A stretch of 64,000 nt of DNA. Source: Capsicum annuum (taxonomy: Eukaryota; Streptophyta; Magnoliopsida; Solanales; Solanaceae). The notes below the pieces were generated by a model. The model worked only from the letters and a program-made list of their open reading frames with translations. It made no database searches and was not told the DNA's origin. Every line of letters begins with the position of its first letter. Positions within the stretch are counted from its first letter, which is position 1. Location: contig NW_025842141.1 in NCBI RefSeq assembly GCF_002878395.1, positions 105,442-169,441 of the forward strand, given 5' to 3'. The position numbers were made by a program, and so were the translations under genes. This document shows, in pieces, positions 1 through 11,327 of the stretch.

Positions 1-1165
1 TCCATAACCTTTGCAAAGACATCCCTTGGCCTCTTTGTGATCATGTATTTGGAGAATACTGCTGGCGCACTTGAACCTTTTTGGCAGCATTAGTGGACGT
101 CACGCAAAGTATACAACCTCCTCGCAACATCGATTGAAGAAGTACATGGAGTATCTTTCTTGATTTTCAACTTCAAATACTCGTAGAGTAAAAAATCATA
201 TCTGACTGTAGGAATGTCCAAATGTTGAGTGACTTAGTTCTAAAGATACTAAACTTGTATGGCTGTGTCATATCCAAAAATCAATGTCAAACTCCTTCTG
301 TATTGACGAGAATCAAATTTTGAAGTTGACACTATAAGTTGTCATGTTGTGACTCCAGATAGCATGTTCGTGATCACTCCCCTTTATTTTTTTGGTAGGT
401 TCATGAAAAAATGCAAATGATGTCGATATCACACCAAACATATACAAGCATTGTCCAAATGATTGGTCAGGAACCACTTGAGGCATTATTTTTTGAGTCG
501 CAGTTTTCAATGAGCAACAACGAGGTGCTTCACCCATTTTCTTGAGGATTTGGTGAGCAATATTTCCTCTCACGTCTTGGAAACGGACACTCGTAGCAAA
601 TTTTTTCTATCCTTGGCAAGAAAATTTGTGCCTATTTCCTTAAATCTTGGCATAGAAAATTCCTTGCATCTTGGCATAGAAGATCAATGATAGAAAATCA
701 AATTTCATGCTAATCGATATAGATATCAGCCATGTTGAACTAAACTGATGCGTTTCTCCCAATGTTGATCATGCCAAATCGAAGCATCATGCCTTTGGTA
801 CTGACACTGTAGATATGTTCATATAGTTGTCATCAATCCATATAAAATAGAGAAGCTTCATCCGATCAACACTGTAGATGTGTTCTATCTTTATTTTTTT
901 TGTACAAGTTTATGCAAATGGTCTTGATGTCAGACCAAAAAGGTCGACATAATTACTGTTGAATCATTTGGTGCATTACTTCCTTACTGCTTGATAATAA
1001 AGTGACTTAGAATGATCTGATTTCATCATTGACGATGCTGAAAGTTCCCCTTTTTGACTTCAGTGAGCATGCACTAGGCACACGTCCATAGAAATATTTG
1101 TTCTCTGATGGGAGAACAAAAATATAAGTTATTTGATTCATAAAAATAGAAGTCAATGTCCTGAT
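1..1165. other. Non-coding stretch, probable 3' internal part of the minus-strand gypsy element
   Basis: No convincing coding region on either strand; the longest open frame (minus, 313-573) matches nothing I know and has no supporting neighbours. Because the gag remnant and 5' LTR of a minus-strand Ty3/gypsy element lie to the right, this stretch would fall on the 3' side of that element. That placement is inference from position, not from a recognised motif. Confidence 0.35.
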
Positions 1166-1640
1166 ACGTCTGTTTTATCAGCTTTGTACAGCGTCACGAT
1201 AAATTGTGTATATTAACGTAGGAGTATCAAAATCAAGAGCCGTTTTTTGCATTAGAAACTAGACTCGTAGAGCTACGTCTCTCGTGGTAATCACAATTAT
1301 ATTACACCCAAATATTTATAGATATTTCCCCAAACCCGATCCTCTAATCTTGGTTTTCTAGTTTTATCAGCTTTGCGCAGTGTCACGATAAATTTTGTAT
1401 CTCGACGTAGAAGTATCAAAATCAGGAGCCATTTTTGTGTTGAAAAATAGAATCAGTTACGTCTCACGAGGGAATCACAATCATATTGCACCCAAATCTT
1501 CCCAGATATTACCCCAAAATCGATCCTCTAATCTCGGTTCACTAGCTTTATCAGCTTTGTGCAGCGTCACGATAAATTTCGTATCTCAACGTAGGAGTGT
1601 CACAATCAGGTGCCATTCTTTTTGTTAGAATGTAGATTTG
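1166..1640. repeat. Tandem repeat, period about 190 bp, 2.5 copies
   Basis: Copies start near 1166, 1363 and 1551, each opening with TTTATCAGCTTTG followed by CGTCACGATAAATT. The second half of each unit carries AATCACAAT and CCCAAAT blocks. A more diverged relative seems to lie at 1766-1850. Tandem repeats in the 3' untranslated part of plant gypsy elements are well known, so this may belong to the element whose gag lies at 2480-4389. Confidence 0.7.
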
Positions 1641-2054
1641 CAGATCTAAAATATACGTAAAATCCACGCTCAATGCCCTTATGGATTTATATAGATAAGT
1701 TATCAAAGTCATCTTAGTTCAGAATCTGATGGTCTATTTTGCAACTTTAAGGGGCATTGATAGAAAATTCATAACTTAGAGTAGGAACCTTTGAATCATG
1801 CACCATCATTTTTGTTGCAGAGAAGTCTCTGAGATCTACCACATATTTCAAAGTAATGGTGAACACATATATGGATTTATACAAATATATTATCGAAGTC
1901 CGTTTTGCCTTGCTGGTCTCTTCACCTTTGCACGTCTGCGGTAAACTTAGCAAAGGAACGTCTATCCTCATGTGATATCTATGTCAATACAAAGTGTTAT
2001 TGTCATACTCAAATAATGACACACATTTTTTTTTAACTCATACGACTGAACTTA

Positions 2055-2125
2055 GAGTAAAATTACTCTAAGCTGCCTATGTACCTCGGGAGGATTAAGT
2101 CATAACGTAGTTCAGAAATGACGAG
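2055..2125. other. Recurring GCCTA(C/T)GTA...ACGTAGTTC motif, copy 1
   Basis: Diverged copy of a block found again at 25205-25272, 27841-27902 and 28281-28348 inside the Tat/Ogre-like element. The shared elements are a left GCCTACGTA-like word, a central purine-rich GAGAGG or CGGGAGG, and a right CGTAGTTC-like word, so the outer words form an imperfect inverted repeat. This is the only copy outside the Tat element. Confidence 0.5.
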
Positions 2126-2207
2126 TTAATTTACTTTTTTTCAAAAAAGAAAATTTTTATTTCATTTTTATTTTTCTTTCTTTTTTTTTCTTTCTAGAGA
2201 GTCATTC

Positions 2208-2420
2208 ACAGTTTAAACTCATGCGAACCAAGAGTGACACACAGTTTAAGCTCGTGCTTAAGGAGCGTTTTGACTTACAATTTAGGCTCGTGAGTTGAGG
2301 TGCGTTTTGACATGTAGTTTAGCCTCGTGTGTCGAGAAGTATTTTTGACTTGCAGTTTAGGCTCGTGCATCGAGGAGTATTTTAACTTGTAGTTTAGGCT
2401 CGTGCATCGAGGAGCATTTT
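2208..2420. repeat. Short tandem repeat, period about 37-38 bp, five to six copies
   Basis: Units are built on CAGTTTAGGCTCGTGCATCG followed by AGGAGTATTTTGACTTG, becoming more regular toward 2400. The array starts where the gag-like reading of the gypsy element ends (about 2480, minus strand), so it marks either the post-gag untranslated part or a deletion junction. Confidence 0.75.
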
Positions 2421-2479
2421 TGAAAAGAATTCTTATAATGTAACTTTCGTTCCAACCCTTTGTAATGGAGTATTGTTGC

Positions 2480-4389
2480 ACTTCAGTTTGGTATTTATTG
2501 CCTCATTGGTTGAAGAAGATTTACCCTTGATCTTGTGTCGACTTTTGAAAGTTGGAGTTTAGAAGCTCTTTGATATTTTTTTCTTTTGCGAGCGATCAAT
2601 GTCCAAGTATCACCCTTCTTCCTATTGGAGAAATCATTTTGCATGGATTTGTCGTTGTTTTCTTCTTGGCTGGAACCCCAGTTGGGTCAAAGCTCCCAAA
2701 TTGTAGCATGATGATTTCTTTAACTTTTGGTGATTCCACGGAGCGCATGACTTGTAGAGCTTTTGAAATTAAACATTTTTTATGGTCCAACTCAGCGCTA
2801 ACATGATTTTCATCAAATATATCACCATTATCAATGATGATATTTCCTTCTCGCATTAATGTCATGATATTTTTCTTTAGGATGAAGCATTTTGTAGTGT
2901 GATGACTAACAATGCGGTAAAATTTGCAGTACTTTGGATCATCGACTTTGTTTGATTCTTCAGGTCACTTTGACTTAGGGAGTTTAATAACTTCTTTGGC
3001 TAGCAACTCGTCAAGAATCCCAGGAACATCAGAGTCGGGAAAAGGATATACCCTTGCTTGTAACTCCTTCAAGGTTGGTTGATTTTTCACCTCTCGCATT
3101 TGTTGCTTTGTAGCTTTCTTTTTTAACTTTTATCTTGTGGAGACCTTCGTAAGACTCACAGTTTTCGTTATAGATTCTCCAATTTGGTCTTCTGATAAGT
3201 CTTTGAATTTTATGACTTCTTTTCTAGGCTCAAAAACAGGTGACGTAATTCTATGACTTGCAATACTTAGCTCCATGTCATGAACGTGCGTAGCTAATTC
3301 TTAAAAAGTTTGAGGCTTAATTTCTTGGAGGATATACACAAGGCCCCAACGCATCCTTTGAATGAAAATTTCAATCACGAAAGTTTCAGAAAGTTGATCC
3401 TTGCAATTGAAGCTCAATGTTTGCCAACGATTTATGTAGTCCACTACAGGTTCATCTTTACTTTGTATTGTGTTTGTCAATTCCATAATGCAGACCGTAC
3501 GACGGGTACTGTAGAAACAATTAGGAACTGACTTTCTCGTTGCTCCTACAATTAATTGATTCAGACTCTAAGTTCGTGTACTAATCAAATGTGTTGCCTT
3601 TCAAAGAGCGAACAAACTGCTTGATAAGAAGATCAACATGTGTGCCAGCACTGCTATAAGTTTTAACAAAATAAGTGATGTGTTTCCTTGAATTTCTGTT
3701 TCTTTCAAATTGTTGAAACTTTGGTGGTTAATATTCAATTGGCATTGGTAAGCCATCGAATCGCTTAGAATACGACTTTAAATATCCTATGAAACTTTGT
3801 GACGGACCGCTATATTGTGCCTTGATAGTGTTTGTAATCATATCTTACAGTTGATGAGCTGTTAGAGTAGCCACTAAAGCAGATTGATCAACACATTGAT
3901 TGTCACTTGACTTGATGAGAGATTCGCCATCAATTTTTTCTTACGGTGTTAGATTATAATTAAACCCAGATCTAACTTGCTCATAAGTTGGGTGATTTAA
4001 TGAACTTTCTCATTAATCGACTTCTCAAGGTTTCAATGGTTTGCTCCATCATTGCAAACTTCTCATCCATGTCAATTGTATCAATCATGAAGGTGTTAAC
4101 TTTCGTTGAAGTTGGAGAAATCATTAAGTCCTCAGATTCTCCAAAGTTATAGACAATTTTAGATGGTTCATCTAATAACGTAGATGCAAAGTTTCCCCAG
4201 GGATTGTAGTTACAACCAAAATTTAAGATTTTCTTATTTTCGTCATCTCCGAAATGGTGAAGTATTGGGATTCATCAAAAACACAAGAGTTGAGATTGTA
4301 TCGATTGATGGGGCGAACATGTGTGATCTCAGTAGACATGGCAGTAGTAGACTTCTTGCACAAAACTTCATTGATTTTTCTGAAGTCCA
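2480..4389 (-). pseudogene. Ty3/gypsy gag polyprotein remnant
   Basis: Gag builds the virus-like particle of an LTR retrotransposon. The minus strand reads, in order: a start at 4389; a Met/Asp-rich stretch near 4090-4020; a block with MITNTIKAQY and GPSQSFIGYLKSYSKRFDGL near 3840-3740; PPKFQQFERN and VKQFVRSLKGN near 3720-3590; DEPVVDYINRWQTLSFNCKD near 3470-3390; and ELATHVHDMELSIASH near 3300-3250. The C-terminal part has PDSDVPGILDELLAKEVIKL near 3030 and a zinc-knuckle-like CKFYRIVSHHTTKC near 2930-2890. This block order is typical of a family of plant gypsy gag proteins abundant in Solanaceae. It is broken by many stops and frameshifts (for example a stop at the QTF/ELA junction near 3301). 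No protease, RT or integrase follows, so the pol region is deleted or lies outside the window. Confidence 0.85.
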
Positions 4390-4450
4390 TTGTAGTAGTT
4401 GAATTTGTGATTTTTCAATATGTAAAAGGAAGAGATGAAGAACAGAACTG

Positions 4451-4468
4451 GTCCCACTAGGTGTGCCA
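4451..4468 (-). other. Primer-binding-site-like sequence next to the gypsy LTR
   Basis: The minus strand reads TGGCACACCTAGTGGGAC, beginning with the TGG that pairs with the CCA end of a tRNA, five bases inside the LTR edge at 4474. I cannot assign the tRNA. Position between LTR and gag start fits a PBS. Confidence 0.55.
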
Positions 4469-4828
4469 AAATTTGTTCGCAACAAATTTTTGTAGTGCTG
4501 AAAATTAACTACAAGCAAAAATAAAATAAAAAAAGAATAACTTTATTTAAATGAATCTTGTGAGTACAATTCTGTTGTTCTCTTGATTCTTCTCTCCTAA
4601 GCTTTTCCGTGATTCGAGGGCCTTCCATAGCGTGTTTCTCGAATGTAGGATGATTTGAACCTCCTAGAAATGCGTTTAGATCTTCAGGAATGTCAAACAA
4701 CACTTTGTTTTGTCGAGTCGATCTTCGGGCAGAAATCCGTTAGTCAATTCTTTGAAGAGTTGTGTAGTCAATTCAGAGCTTTATCCAATGCTTGCAGAAT
4801 CCTCTTTTTCGAATCCCCTTTTCTTTTC

Positions 4829-5771
4829 TGATAATGGAAAGACCACGGAAGGAACCAACCAACCCACAAAAACAGTCCACAAATTGAGAGCAACCCAAGG
4901 ACCTCTTTGAGTGCTAGTTTCGACCAACAACAACACAAGTATCATGAGTTTACAAGGTGTTTTAACACCAAAGCAGCAATAATACAACAAGAACAAGATG
5001 AACACAATGCGCAAAAGATTCGGATTAAATAAGAACAAATGATTACAAGACACAAATACTAACATAATTGCAAGAAAGGTAAAGATAGATAGTGAGACAT
5101 AGATTATTACAAAGATTAGGAACTAAAGAGTATATTAAACTCAAAAAACTCTAATGAATGTAACAACAACACCACACTCTTACGGTGACCGCCAAGGGAA
5201 TCAACTCACCTCAAGATCCATCGTTTTCAAGCAAAGAACAATATTAGCTTTTCAAAGCCTTAACTATAATGGCTAATCGAAGCCTTAACTAAGAACTACA
5301 GTAAGGTGGTCTATTCTCAAGAGAGAGGATTTTCAATGTCTCATATTTTCATCATTAAACAACTAATGAGAGAAGACCTAAAAAGTCCTACTTATGGTAT
5401 ATTATAAAAGAAGACAAAAAGACCACTTTTCCCTTAATGAGAGGGGCGGCCATGGTATGTAAATACACCATGTGCAATGTTCAAAATACCGTTAATGAAG
5501 GGGCGGCCAAGGTGTGTTGGACTTGAATGAATGACGCCTCTTCAATGCTCTCAAAATCGAGGATGGTTTATACTTCAAGGCTTGTGGTTCTTGGGTTAAC
5601 AACAATGTAAGTATCCAAGCAACCTTCCACATGCGGGATTGATTTAAGTCATGCTCAAAACGGGCTTTCCTTGCATATCCTTGTGATCTCGGGGTGACCA
5701 AGTCTTGATCCTTTAGGTGTTGGCCTCCAGAGATGTCATCAAAAGCTAAGGCGACCATTTGAATTGTATCA
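4829..5771 (-). repeat. 3' LTR of the nested element
   Basis: On the minus strand it opens TGATACAATTC and closes CCATTATCA. It aligns along its length with 8703-9646. Open frames in it (4781-5065 and 5492-5998, minus) recur in the other LTR only because the LTRs are copies. Confidence 0.9.
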
Positions 5772-5790
5772 TCCTCCCCTACTTGAAAAG
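5772..5790 (-). other. Polypurine tract of the nested element
   Basis: The minus strand reads CAAGTAGGGGAGGA directly before the 3' LTR, the expected plus-strand primer site. Confidence 0.75.
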
Positions 5791-6104
5791 GATTCGACCT
5801 CGAATCCATACCCTGCAAAATAAGATAAAGGACAAACAAGCACAACTTCTTCATGGCATGAGGGTTAGAGTTAGCATAATAATAAACATCATCATGCCAA
5901 GACGGGACATACTTGAAATATAACCATGAATCTGTTGTGTTAGTCATACAAAAACTTACCAAAAACATTACAAAGGGCATGGTTATAACAAATATCAAGA
6001 GATAAAGAAACTACAAAGGACTCAATAGTATCTCGAAGTTCCAAAGGTAAGGCTACCTGTAACTCAGGGACAATAAAGCAGAATTGTTTCATTACCCTTT
6101 CAAG

Positions 6105-7374
6105 TTACCTCATCAAATGTGGTGCCACTATTGGTCTTAAAGTCCACCAAACACACATAGCATAGTCATCAGAACAAGTGGACCAACCAACAAGTTTCCT
6201 GCCTCTACATAATACAAATCCAAAACTAGCATGGATGTCATCATAGGCAAAGAGGTAGTACAGGAGAGAACTAAGTGTAAAGGTATGTACGGATGAAGAT
6301 AAAATATTTAAGCACATACACATTCTTTCCTTCAAGCAAATAGGCAACTTGGCATTCTTAAGTTGGTATTCATGCAATGTAAGCACAAGTGTGTCAAGCA
6401 AGGATGTAAATTTAGAAATATTACCCCAAGGAGTCAATGATACCTTTGCCCTTGGGTTTTCAAGAAGGACTACACATTCCTTACCCTTAAGAGTACTCTC
6501 ATCTTTAAAGAAGAGATTTCTATCTTTAGGAGGAATGTTGTCTCACCATAGTGGATTGGCATATTGACTATAGACTTCAAGACAATCTATACCATTATTT
6601 TCTCCACTAGGTTCCTTAGGAGTGTGTATATCATCTTCAAACAAGACATTATACCTAAAGAGAGCATGATCTATCTCATGGGCAGATTTTGAACTAGTAA
6701 ATTCCTCACTCTCTAAAAGATCAATATCAAGTTTTAAAGAGATTTCAAGCATAAGATTATCCCAAGAATAGCTCTCGAGTTTACTCCCATTTTGTTGACC
6801 AATATTTTCAAGTATTTCACTCACTTGAGTTCTATTAATCACACACACACATACTCAAGTGGTGGACAAGTTTCACAAATAAGTTGATCAACACAATTTT
6901 CACACGACGATGTACTTTCATTCAACACAATAGCTTCAACACTAGGTGGACACAAGTCAATCTTACAAGAAGAGTCAACCGGTCATCTATAGGATCAACT
7001 AGTGTATCCACTCGCACAATATGTACATCTTCCACAAGTGGAAAAGAATTAATAGACTCACATGTAGGTAGGCTATTACTCATACTCAACGGCTTATTAT
7101 CCACATGACCATCATTCACATGCACCAAAGTGTAAGAGTTAGCTATTTTACCTTGACGTTCATGAGTATGTTCATCTTTACCTAGGTGTGAAAGTCCATC
7201 ACAAGCTTGGGCAGCAACTTCCTTCGAGAAGCTCTCATCGCAAGTTGTTTGGACAATTGGATTTTGAGGGAAGAGTTTAGGTAACAATTGACGTATAAAT
7301 TCAACGTGTCGTTGCATATCTTTGAGATCGTCATTGATACGATCATACGTGGCCTTGAAATTATAGGCAGCCAT
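6105..7374 (-). pseudogene. Unknown protein frame of the nested LTR element, broken
   Basis: I do not recognise the protein. The start at 7374 (MAAYNFKATYDRINDDLKDM) sits in good context and the frame runs to about 6985. A frameshift follows there; the next frame gives a Cys-rich piece (CKIDLCPPSVEA, ENCVDQLICETCPP) to about 6860. A GT microsatellite near 6840-6850 breaks it again, and it resumes in 6848-6543 with acidic text (LDIDLLESEEF, RYNVLFEDDIH), then 6437-6105 (LPICLKERMCMCL, VGWSTCSDDYAMC). The joined frame would exceed 400 residues, starts with a helical, possibly coiled-coil region, and lacks any gag, protease or RT motif I can see. Position between PBS and PPT makes it the element's own internal gene. 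It could be a strongly diverged gag or a transduced plant sequence. Confidence 0.55.
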
Positions 7375-8690
7375 GGTACCTAACAAAAAAAACAACAACA
7401 AACAAAAGAAAACAAACAAGATTAGTAGTAAAAGCTCCTAGCGAATACTCAATACACTCTCCTTTGTGATTCTTACAATTAGAGCGATGAATATTGAAAG
7501 TTGCTTATACTCTGGTAGTCAATAAGATGTCAATCCTACTTGGCGGCCGGAATGAATTCTTGTTTTGATTGACTCAAGATAAAAAACAAAATTCACTTAT
7601 GAACTTGAAACAAAGAAGTTACTACGAGTTACAAACGAGAAAAGCACACAAATAACGAAGACACGAAAGAAACATATTTAAAAACTAATTTATAACATAG
7701 TAGGTATTTACTAGTTGCCAATTAGTCTAACAATGAAAAAAATGAAACTAAGAATCAAAAACAAGAAACTAAGAATCCAAGATTTTGAGCCCTAAGTTTC
7801 GGTATTGTATTAAAATTAGTGATGTGGCAGTCTAGGATTGGTTGCAGTTTTTGAAAGGTTCTTATTTTTTCAACTTTGAAATTTTGGTTCAATTTTCAAT
7901 TCTTGAAGAAGTGTATTTCGGCCTTGGGGAAGAAAAACATCAAGATTGGAGCCCTTTTTCACATTCAAAAAGGTTTGACTTGTCTTACACCTTTTTGAAG
8001 GGATGGTGACCCTTTCCTCTTTTGAACACCTAGAAAAGTGTTCTTTCCCTCTTTTGGTACCGAGGCTTTTGAAGATTTTTTTGTCCTTCTTCCCTTTTGT
8101 TAGATCTTTGGGATTTTTTTCAAGACTAACAAAGGACTCACTTCTTTCTACTTGGTTTTTGGATCAAACAACACTATTGAAGAACCTTTTTGCAACTAGA
8201 CATGAGATAGTACTTTAGAACATCAAGAACTTTCAATAGTAGTTTGAAAACATAGCCTTACGTTGAACCTTCAACAATCAACAACACCTTTTTCAAGCTT
8301 AAAAACCACAACAAAATACCAACAACACGAGCTCAAACCACACTTCAATTTTCAGTCCACACAACAACACCAACAATATTCAAGTTCTTGAAACTGTAAC
8401 AACAATACCAACAACAATGTTCAAGCTCAACTTGGATCTAGACTCAAGGGTGTTAGTGAAGACAAAACTAACACTTAGAAATAATGAATACAAGCAAAAC
8501 ACACCGACATATAGACAAAAATCTTGGCCAAAACAACAACAACAACAACAAGAACACAATTTTGGCCAAGAACACAAAAAAAATAGACAGATTTGGCTCT
8601 TTTTGATTTTTCAGTTTGCTAACACTTTTTTTTTTATTTTCAAGTTTATGAGCCCAAGATTGATCTTGTGGGAACAGGATCAAGTCATGA
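7375..8690 (-). other. Untranslated leader of the nested element
   Basis: No supported gene. Rich in CAA/TTG triplets, with a (CAA)n run near 8537-8551 that creates spurious Gln-rich and Cys-rich open frames on both strands. Lies between PBS and the MAAYNF start. Confidence 0.5.
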
Positions 8691-8700
8691 TCTGATACCA
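8691..8700 (-). other. Initiator-Met tRNA primer binding site of the nested element
   Basis: TGGTATCAGA on the minus strand, two bases inside the 5' LTR edge at 8703, matches the common plant tRNA-iMet PBS. Confidence 0.85.
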
Positions 8701-8702
8701 AA

Positions 8703-9646
8703 TGATAACGAAAAAACCACAGAAGGCATAAAACAGCCCACAAAAATAGTTCATAAACTGAGAGCAACCCGAGGACCCCTTTGAGTCTTAGTTTTGGCCA
8801 ACAACAACATAAGTATCACGAGTTTACAAGGTATTTTAACACAAATGGAGCAACAATATAACAAGAACAAGATGAACACAATGCACAAAAGATTCGGATT
8901 CAACAAGAACAAATGATTACAAGATACAAACACTAACACAATTGTAAGAAAGGTAAAGATATATAGTGAGACATAGATTATTACAAAAATTAGGAACTAA
9001 AGAGTATATTAAACTCAAAAATACCTGATGAATGTAACAACAACACCACACTCTTACGGTGACTACCAAGAGAATCAACTCACCTTAAGATTCACCGTTT
9101 TCAAGCAAAGAAAAATATTGGCTTTTCAAAACCCTAAACTACAGTGGCTAATCCAAGCCCTAACTAAGAACTACACTAAGGTGGTCTACTGTCACGAGAG
9201 AGGATTTTCAATGTCTCATAATTTCATCATTAAATAACTAATAAGAGAAGACCTAAAAAGTTCTACTTATAGTATATTACAAAAGAAGTCAAAAAGACCA
9301 CTTTGCCCTTAATGAGAGGGGCGACCATGGTATATAAACACACCATGTGAAATGTCCAAAATACCCTAAATGAAGGGGCGGCCAAAGTGTGCTGGACTTG
9401 AATGAATGACCCCTCTTCAATGCTCTCAAAATCGAGGATGGTTTATACTTCAAGGCTTGTGGTTCTCGGGTTAACAACAATGTAAGCATCCAAGCAACCT
9501 TCCACACGCGGGATTGCTTTAAGTCATGCTCAAAATAGGCCTTCCTTGCATATCCTTGTGCTCTCGAAATGACCAAGTCTTGAGCCTTTAGGTGTTGGCC
9601 TCCAGAGATGTCATTAAAAGCTAAGACGGCCATTTAACTTGTATCA
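8703..9646 (-). repeat. 5' LTR of the nested element
   Basis: Same boundaries as the left copy. A CTATAAGTAGAAC sequence near 9262-9274 (minus) is a plausible TATA box; the matching site in the left LTR has changed to CCATAAGTAGGAC. Confidence 0.9.
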
Positions 9647-9690
9647 TTTTCTCCCCTCCCCCTCCCCCTTTAGAATGTTATGTTATCCTC

Positions 9691-9699
9691 TATTTATAG
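9691..9699 (-). promoter_or_regulatory. TATA box of the gypsy LTR promoter
   Basis: The minus strand reads CTATAAATAGAGG in a GC-poor setting. The nested element inserted about 40-50 bp downstream of it, near the expected transcription start. Confidence 0.55.
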
Positions 9700-10010
9700 T
9701 TGTAGGGGTAGACCTAGTTGATTGTGATTGGCCGAAACATGTCACTTTGACACTTGTCGCCTTTTGACTGGTTGTTGAATTTGAATGAGATTTTCACATC
9801 ATTTGTACATGTGGCGGCGTCTCATTGGTCTTGAATTTGACTGGGATGCCACGTCACTTGATGAGTTTGGGCTTCAAAGTGAGATGGATCTTGATAAGGA
9901 ATAAAATGGGCTTATTATTTTTTAAGCCCAAAATAATTTTATACCCAATAAAATATGAATCAAATTCAAATTTTATATGAATTTGATCCAATAAATTTTA
10001 CGTGTCTACA

Positions 10011-10620
10011 AGATGTACATAAAGATATGACTGCCAGAGTGGAAGACTAAAGTGCCTAGAAATTTTAGAATGAGTTGTTTACTTATTTACCATATAATAT
10101 ACATGAATTTATTTAGCCATACATAAATATAGATTTGTGGATGGTGAAGTGCTACTTTGTGGCATAAGCGCTTAAGTTATAAAATTGTATTTATGATCAA
10201 AAGGTTCATTTGAATTTTGACCTCAGTTTGAGACAATTCGGGCTAAATTCATTTTTTCAAGACTACTTATTTATTATTTGCTTATGGTTGAGCGACACAC
10301 TTATTTTATATATATTTTGCAAAAATTATGATACAATATGTTATTCTTATAAGTTTATCTATTGCCTTTGCTAGTAAATTGTTTGGTACCAAACAAAATA
10401 TATTACTAATGATTAGCACTAAATTAAATTTGATGTACTATAATAATTGAAAACATCTATAGTAACTTAAATTAATTTACAGTTATATAGAAGAGGAATC
10501 TCATATAATATTTTTAATTAAAAATAAGAAATTATATAATTCAATCAAGACAATCCAAAGAATTGATCAGGTTATAATTAAAGTGAGATTAAGGAAAATT
10601 TAAAAATCCAAATTAATATT
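10011..10620. repeat. Segment A of duplicated unit I
   Basis: AT-rich non-coding DNA. From about 10050 to 10500 it matches 12998-13510 closely, sharing GAATGAGTTGTTTACTTATT, GTGAAGTGCTACTTTGTG and ATTGTATTTATGATCA. This marks the start of unit I, with the second copy starting unit II. Unit I is therefore about 2.95 kb long. Confidence 0.8.
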
Positions 10621-11327
10621 ACAGACTGCAAGTTATGAAATTGAGTCATTAGCATACTAATGTATATAGGATGAGAAAAATACTTTAAGGTATTTAAACG
10701 TTGACCACGCTAAAATTTAATTAATAATAATTTATTTACCTATTTTATGATAATGATTTTCTTACTAAAATTATGTTTTGGTAAGTTTTTAGATTAATAG
10801 ATTTGATTAATTTTGACTTCTGATCAAATCTTAGGTAAATTAATCTCTCTCTCTATATGTATATATATATATTATCATCATCATCATCATTATTTGTTTA
10901 CCTATTTTGTGATAAGGATTTTCTTCCTCAGATTATGTTTTTGGTAGGTTGTTTAGATTGATAGATTTGGATTAATTTTGACTTCTCATTAAAGGTTTTT
11001 TTTTTTTTTTTGGTTAACTACTTCTCATCAAAGTTAATGTAAATAAATATATTTAGAATTTTATTTATAAGATTCCCCAAAATTATTGATTACAAGCTAT
11101 GAAATTGAGTCATTAAAATTACATTAAGGTATGTAAAATTGACTGAGCCAAAATTTAATTTTATAAAAATAGTTTATTTACCTATTTTATGACGATGATG
11201 TTCTTACTAAGATTATGTTATTGGTAGGTTAATTTTGATTTCTAATCAAATCTAATGTATATCAATATATATAGGTGTTATTTACACTATTATCAAATAT
11301 TATCTTGTAAAAATACCTCACACCCAC
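10620..11327 (+). repeat. Upstream monomer array of unit I (~265-bp monomers, about 2.5 copies)
   Basis: Each monomer runs from TATGAAATTGAGTCATTA through AAGGTATTTAAACATTGAC and TTTACCTATTTTATGATAAT to TTGACTTCTGATCAAATCTA. Copies are diverged and interrupted by short TA, TCA and T runs. The array ends 20-30 bp before the TATA box at 11328. The same monomers lie upstream of units II, III and IV. Confidence 0.8.

Larger units (their letters stand above)
4829..9646 (-). mobile_element. Complete non-autonomous LTR retrotransposon, 4.8 kb, nested in the gypsy LTR
   Basis: Two similar direct repeats of 943 and 944 bp (4829-5771 and 8703-9646) bound a 2.9-kb interior. The 5-bp target duplication TTTTC is exact at 4824-4828 and 9647-9651. 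In minus orientation the right repeat is the 5' LTR, followed two bases later by an initiator-Met primer site (TGGTATCAGA, 8700 to 8691). The left repeat is the 3' LTR, preceded by a polypurine tract (AGTAGGGGAGGA, around 5772-5783). The LTRs differ at roughly one base in ten by eye, so the insertion is old. The interior holds one broken unknown reading frame and no protease, RT, RNase H or integrase. It therefore depended on another element for enzymes (a LARD-like element). Confidence 0.92.
4474..10010 (-). mobile_element. 5' LTR of the gypsy element, split by a nested insertion
   Basis: Read on the minus strand the LTR opens TGTAGACACG at 10010 and closes GCGAACA at 4474, giving TG...CA ends. 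After removing the nested element and one target duplication (4829-9651) about 714 bp of LTR remain. The left part (4474-4828) and right part (9652-10010) are the two pieces. A clean TATA box sits in the right part. The 3' LTR is not in the window, so its age cannot be estimated. Confidence 0.7.

Noticed and set aside
313..573. 86-residue minus-strand frame
   Set aside because: No family recognised and no neighbouring frame continues it; likely chance in non-coding repeat DNA.
8417..8767. Gln-rich (plus) and Cys/hydrophobic (minus) frames
   Set aside because: Caused by CAA/TTG repeats in the leader of the nested LTR element.
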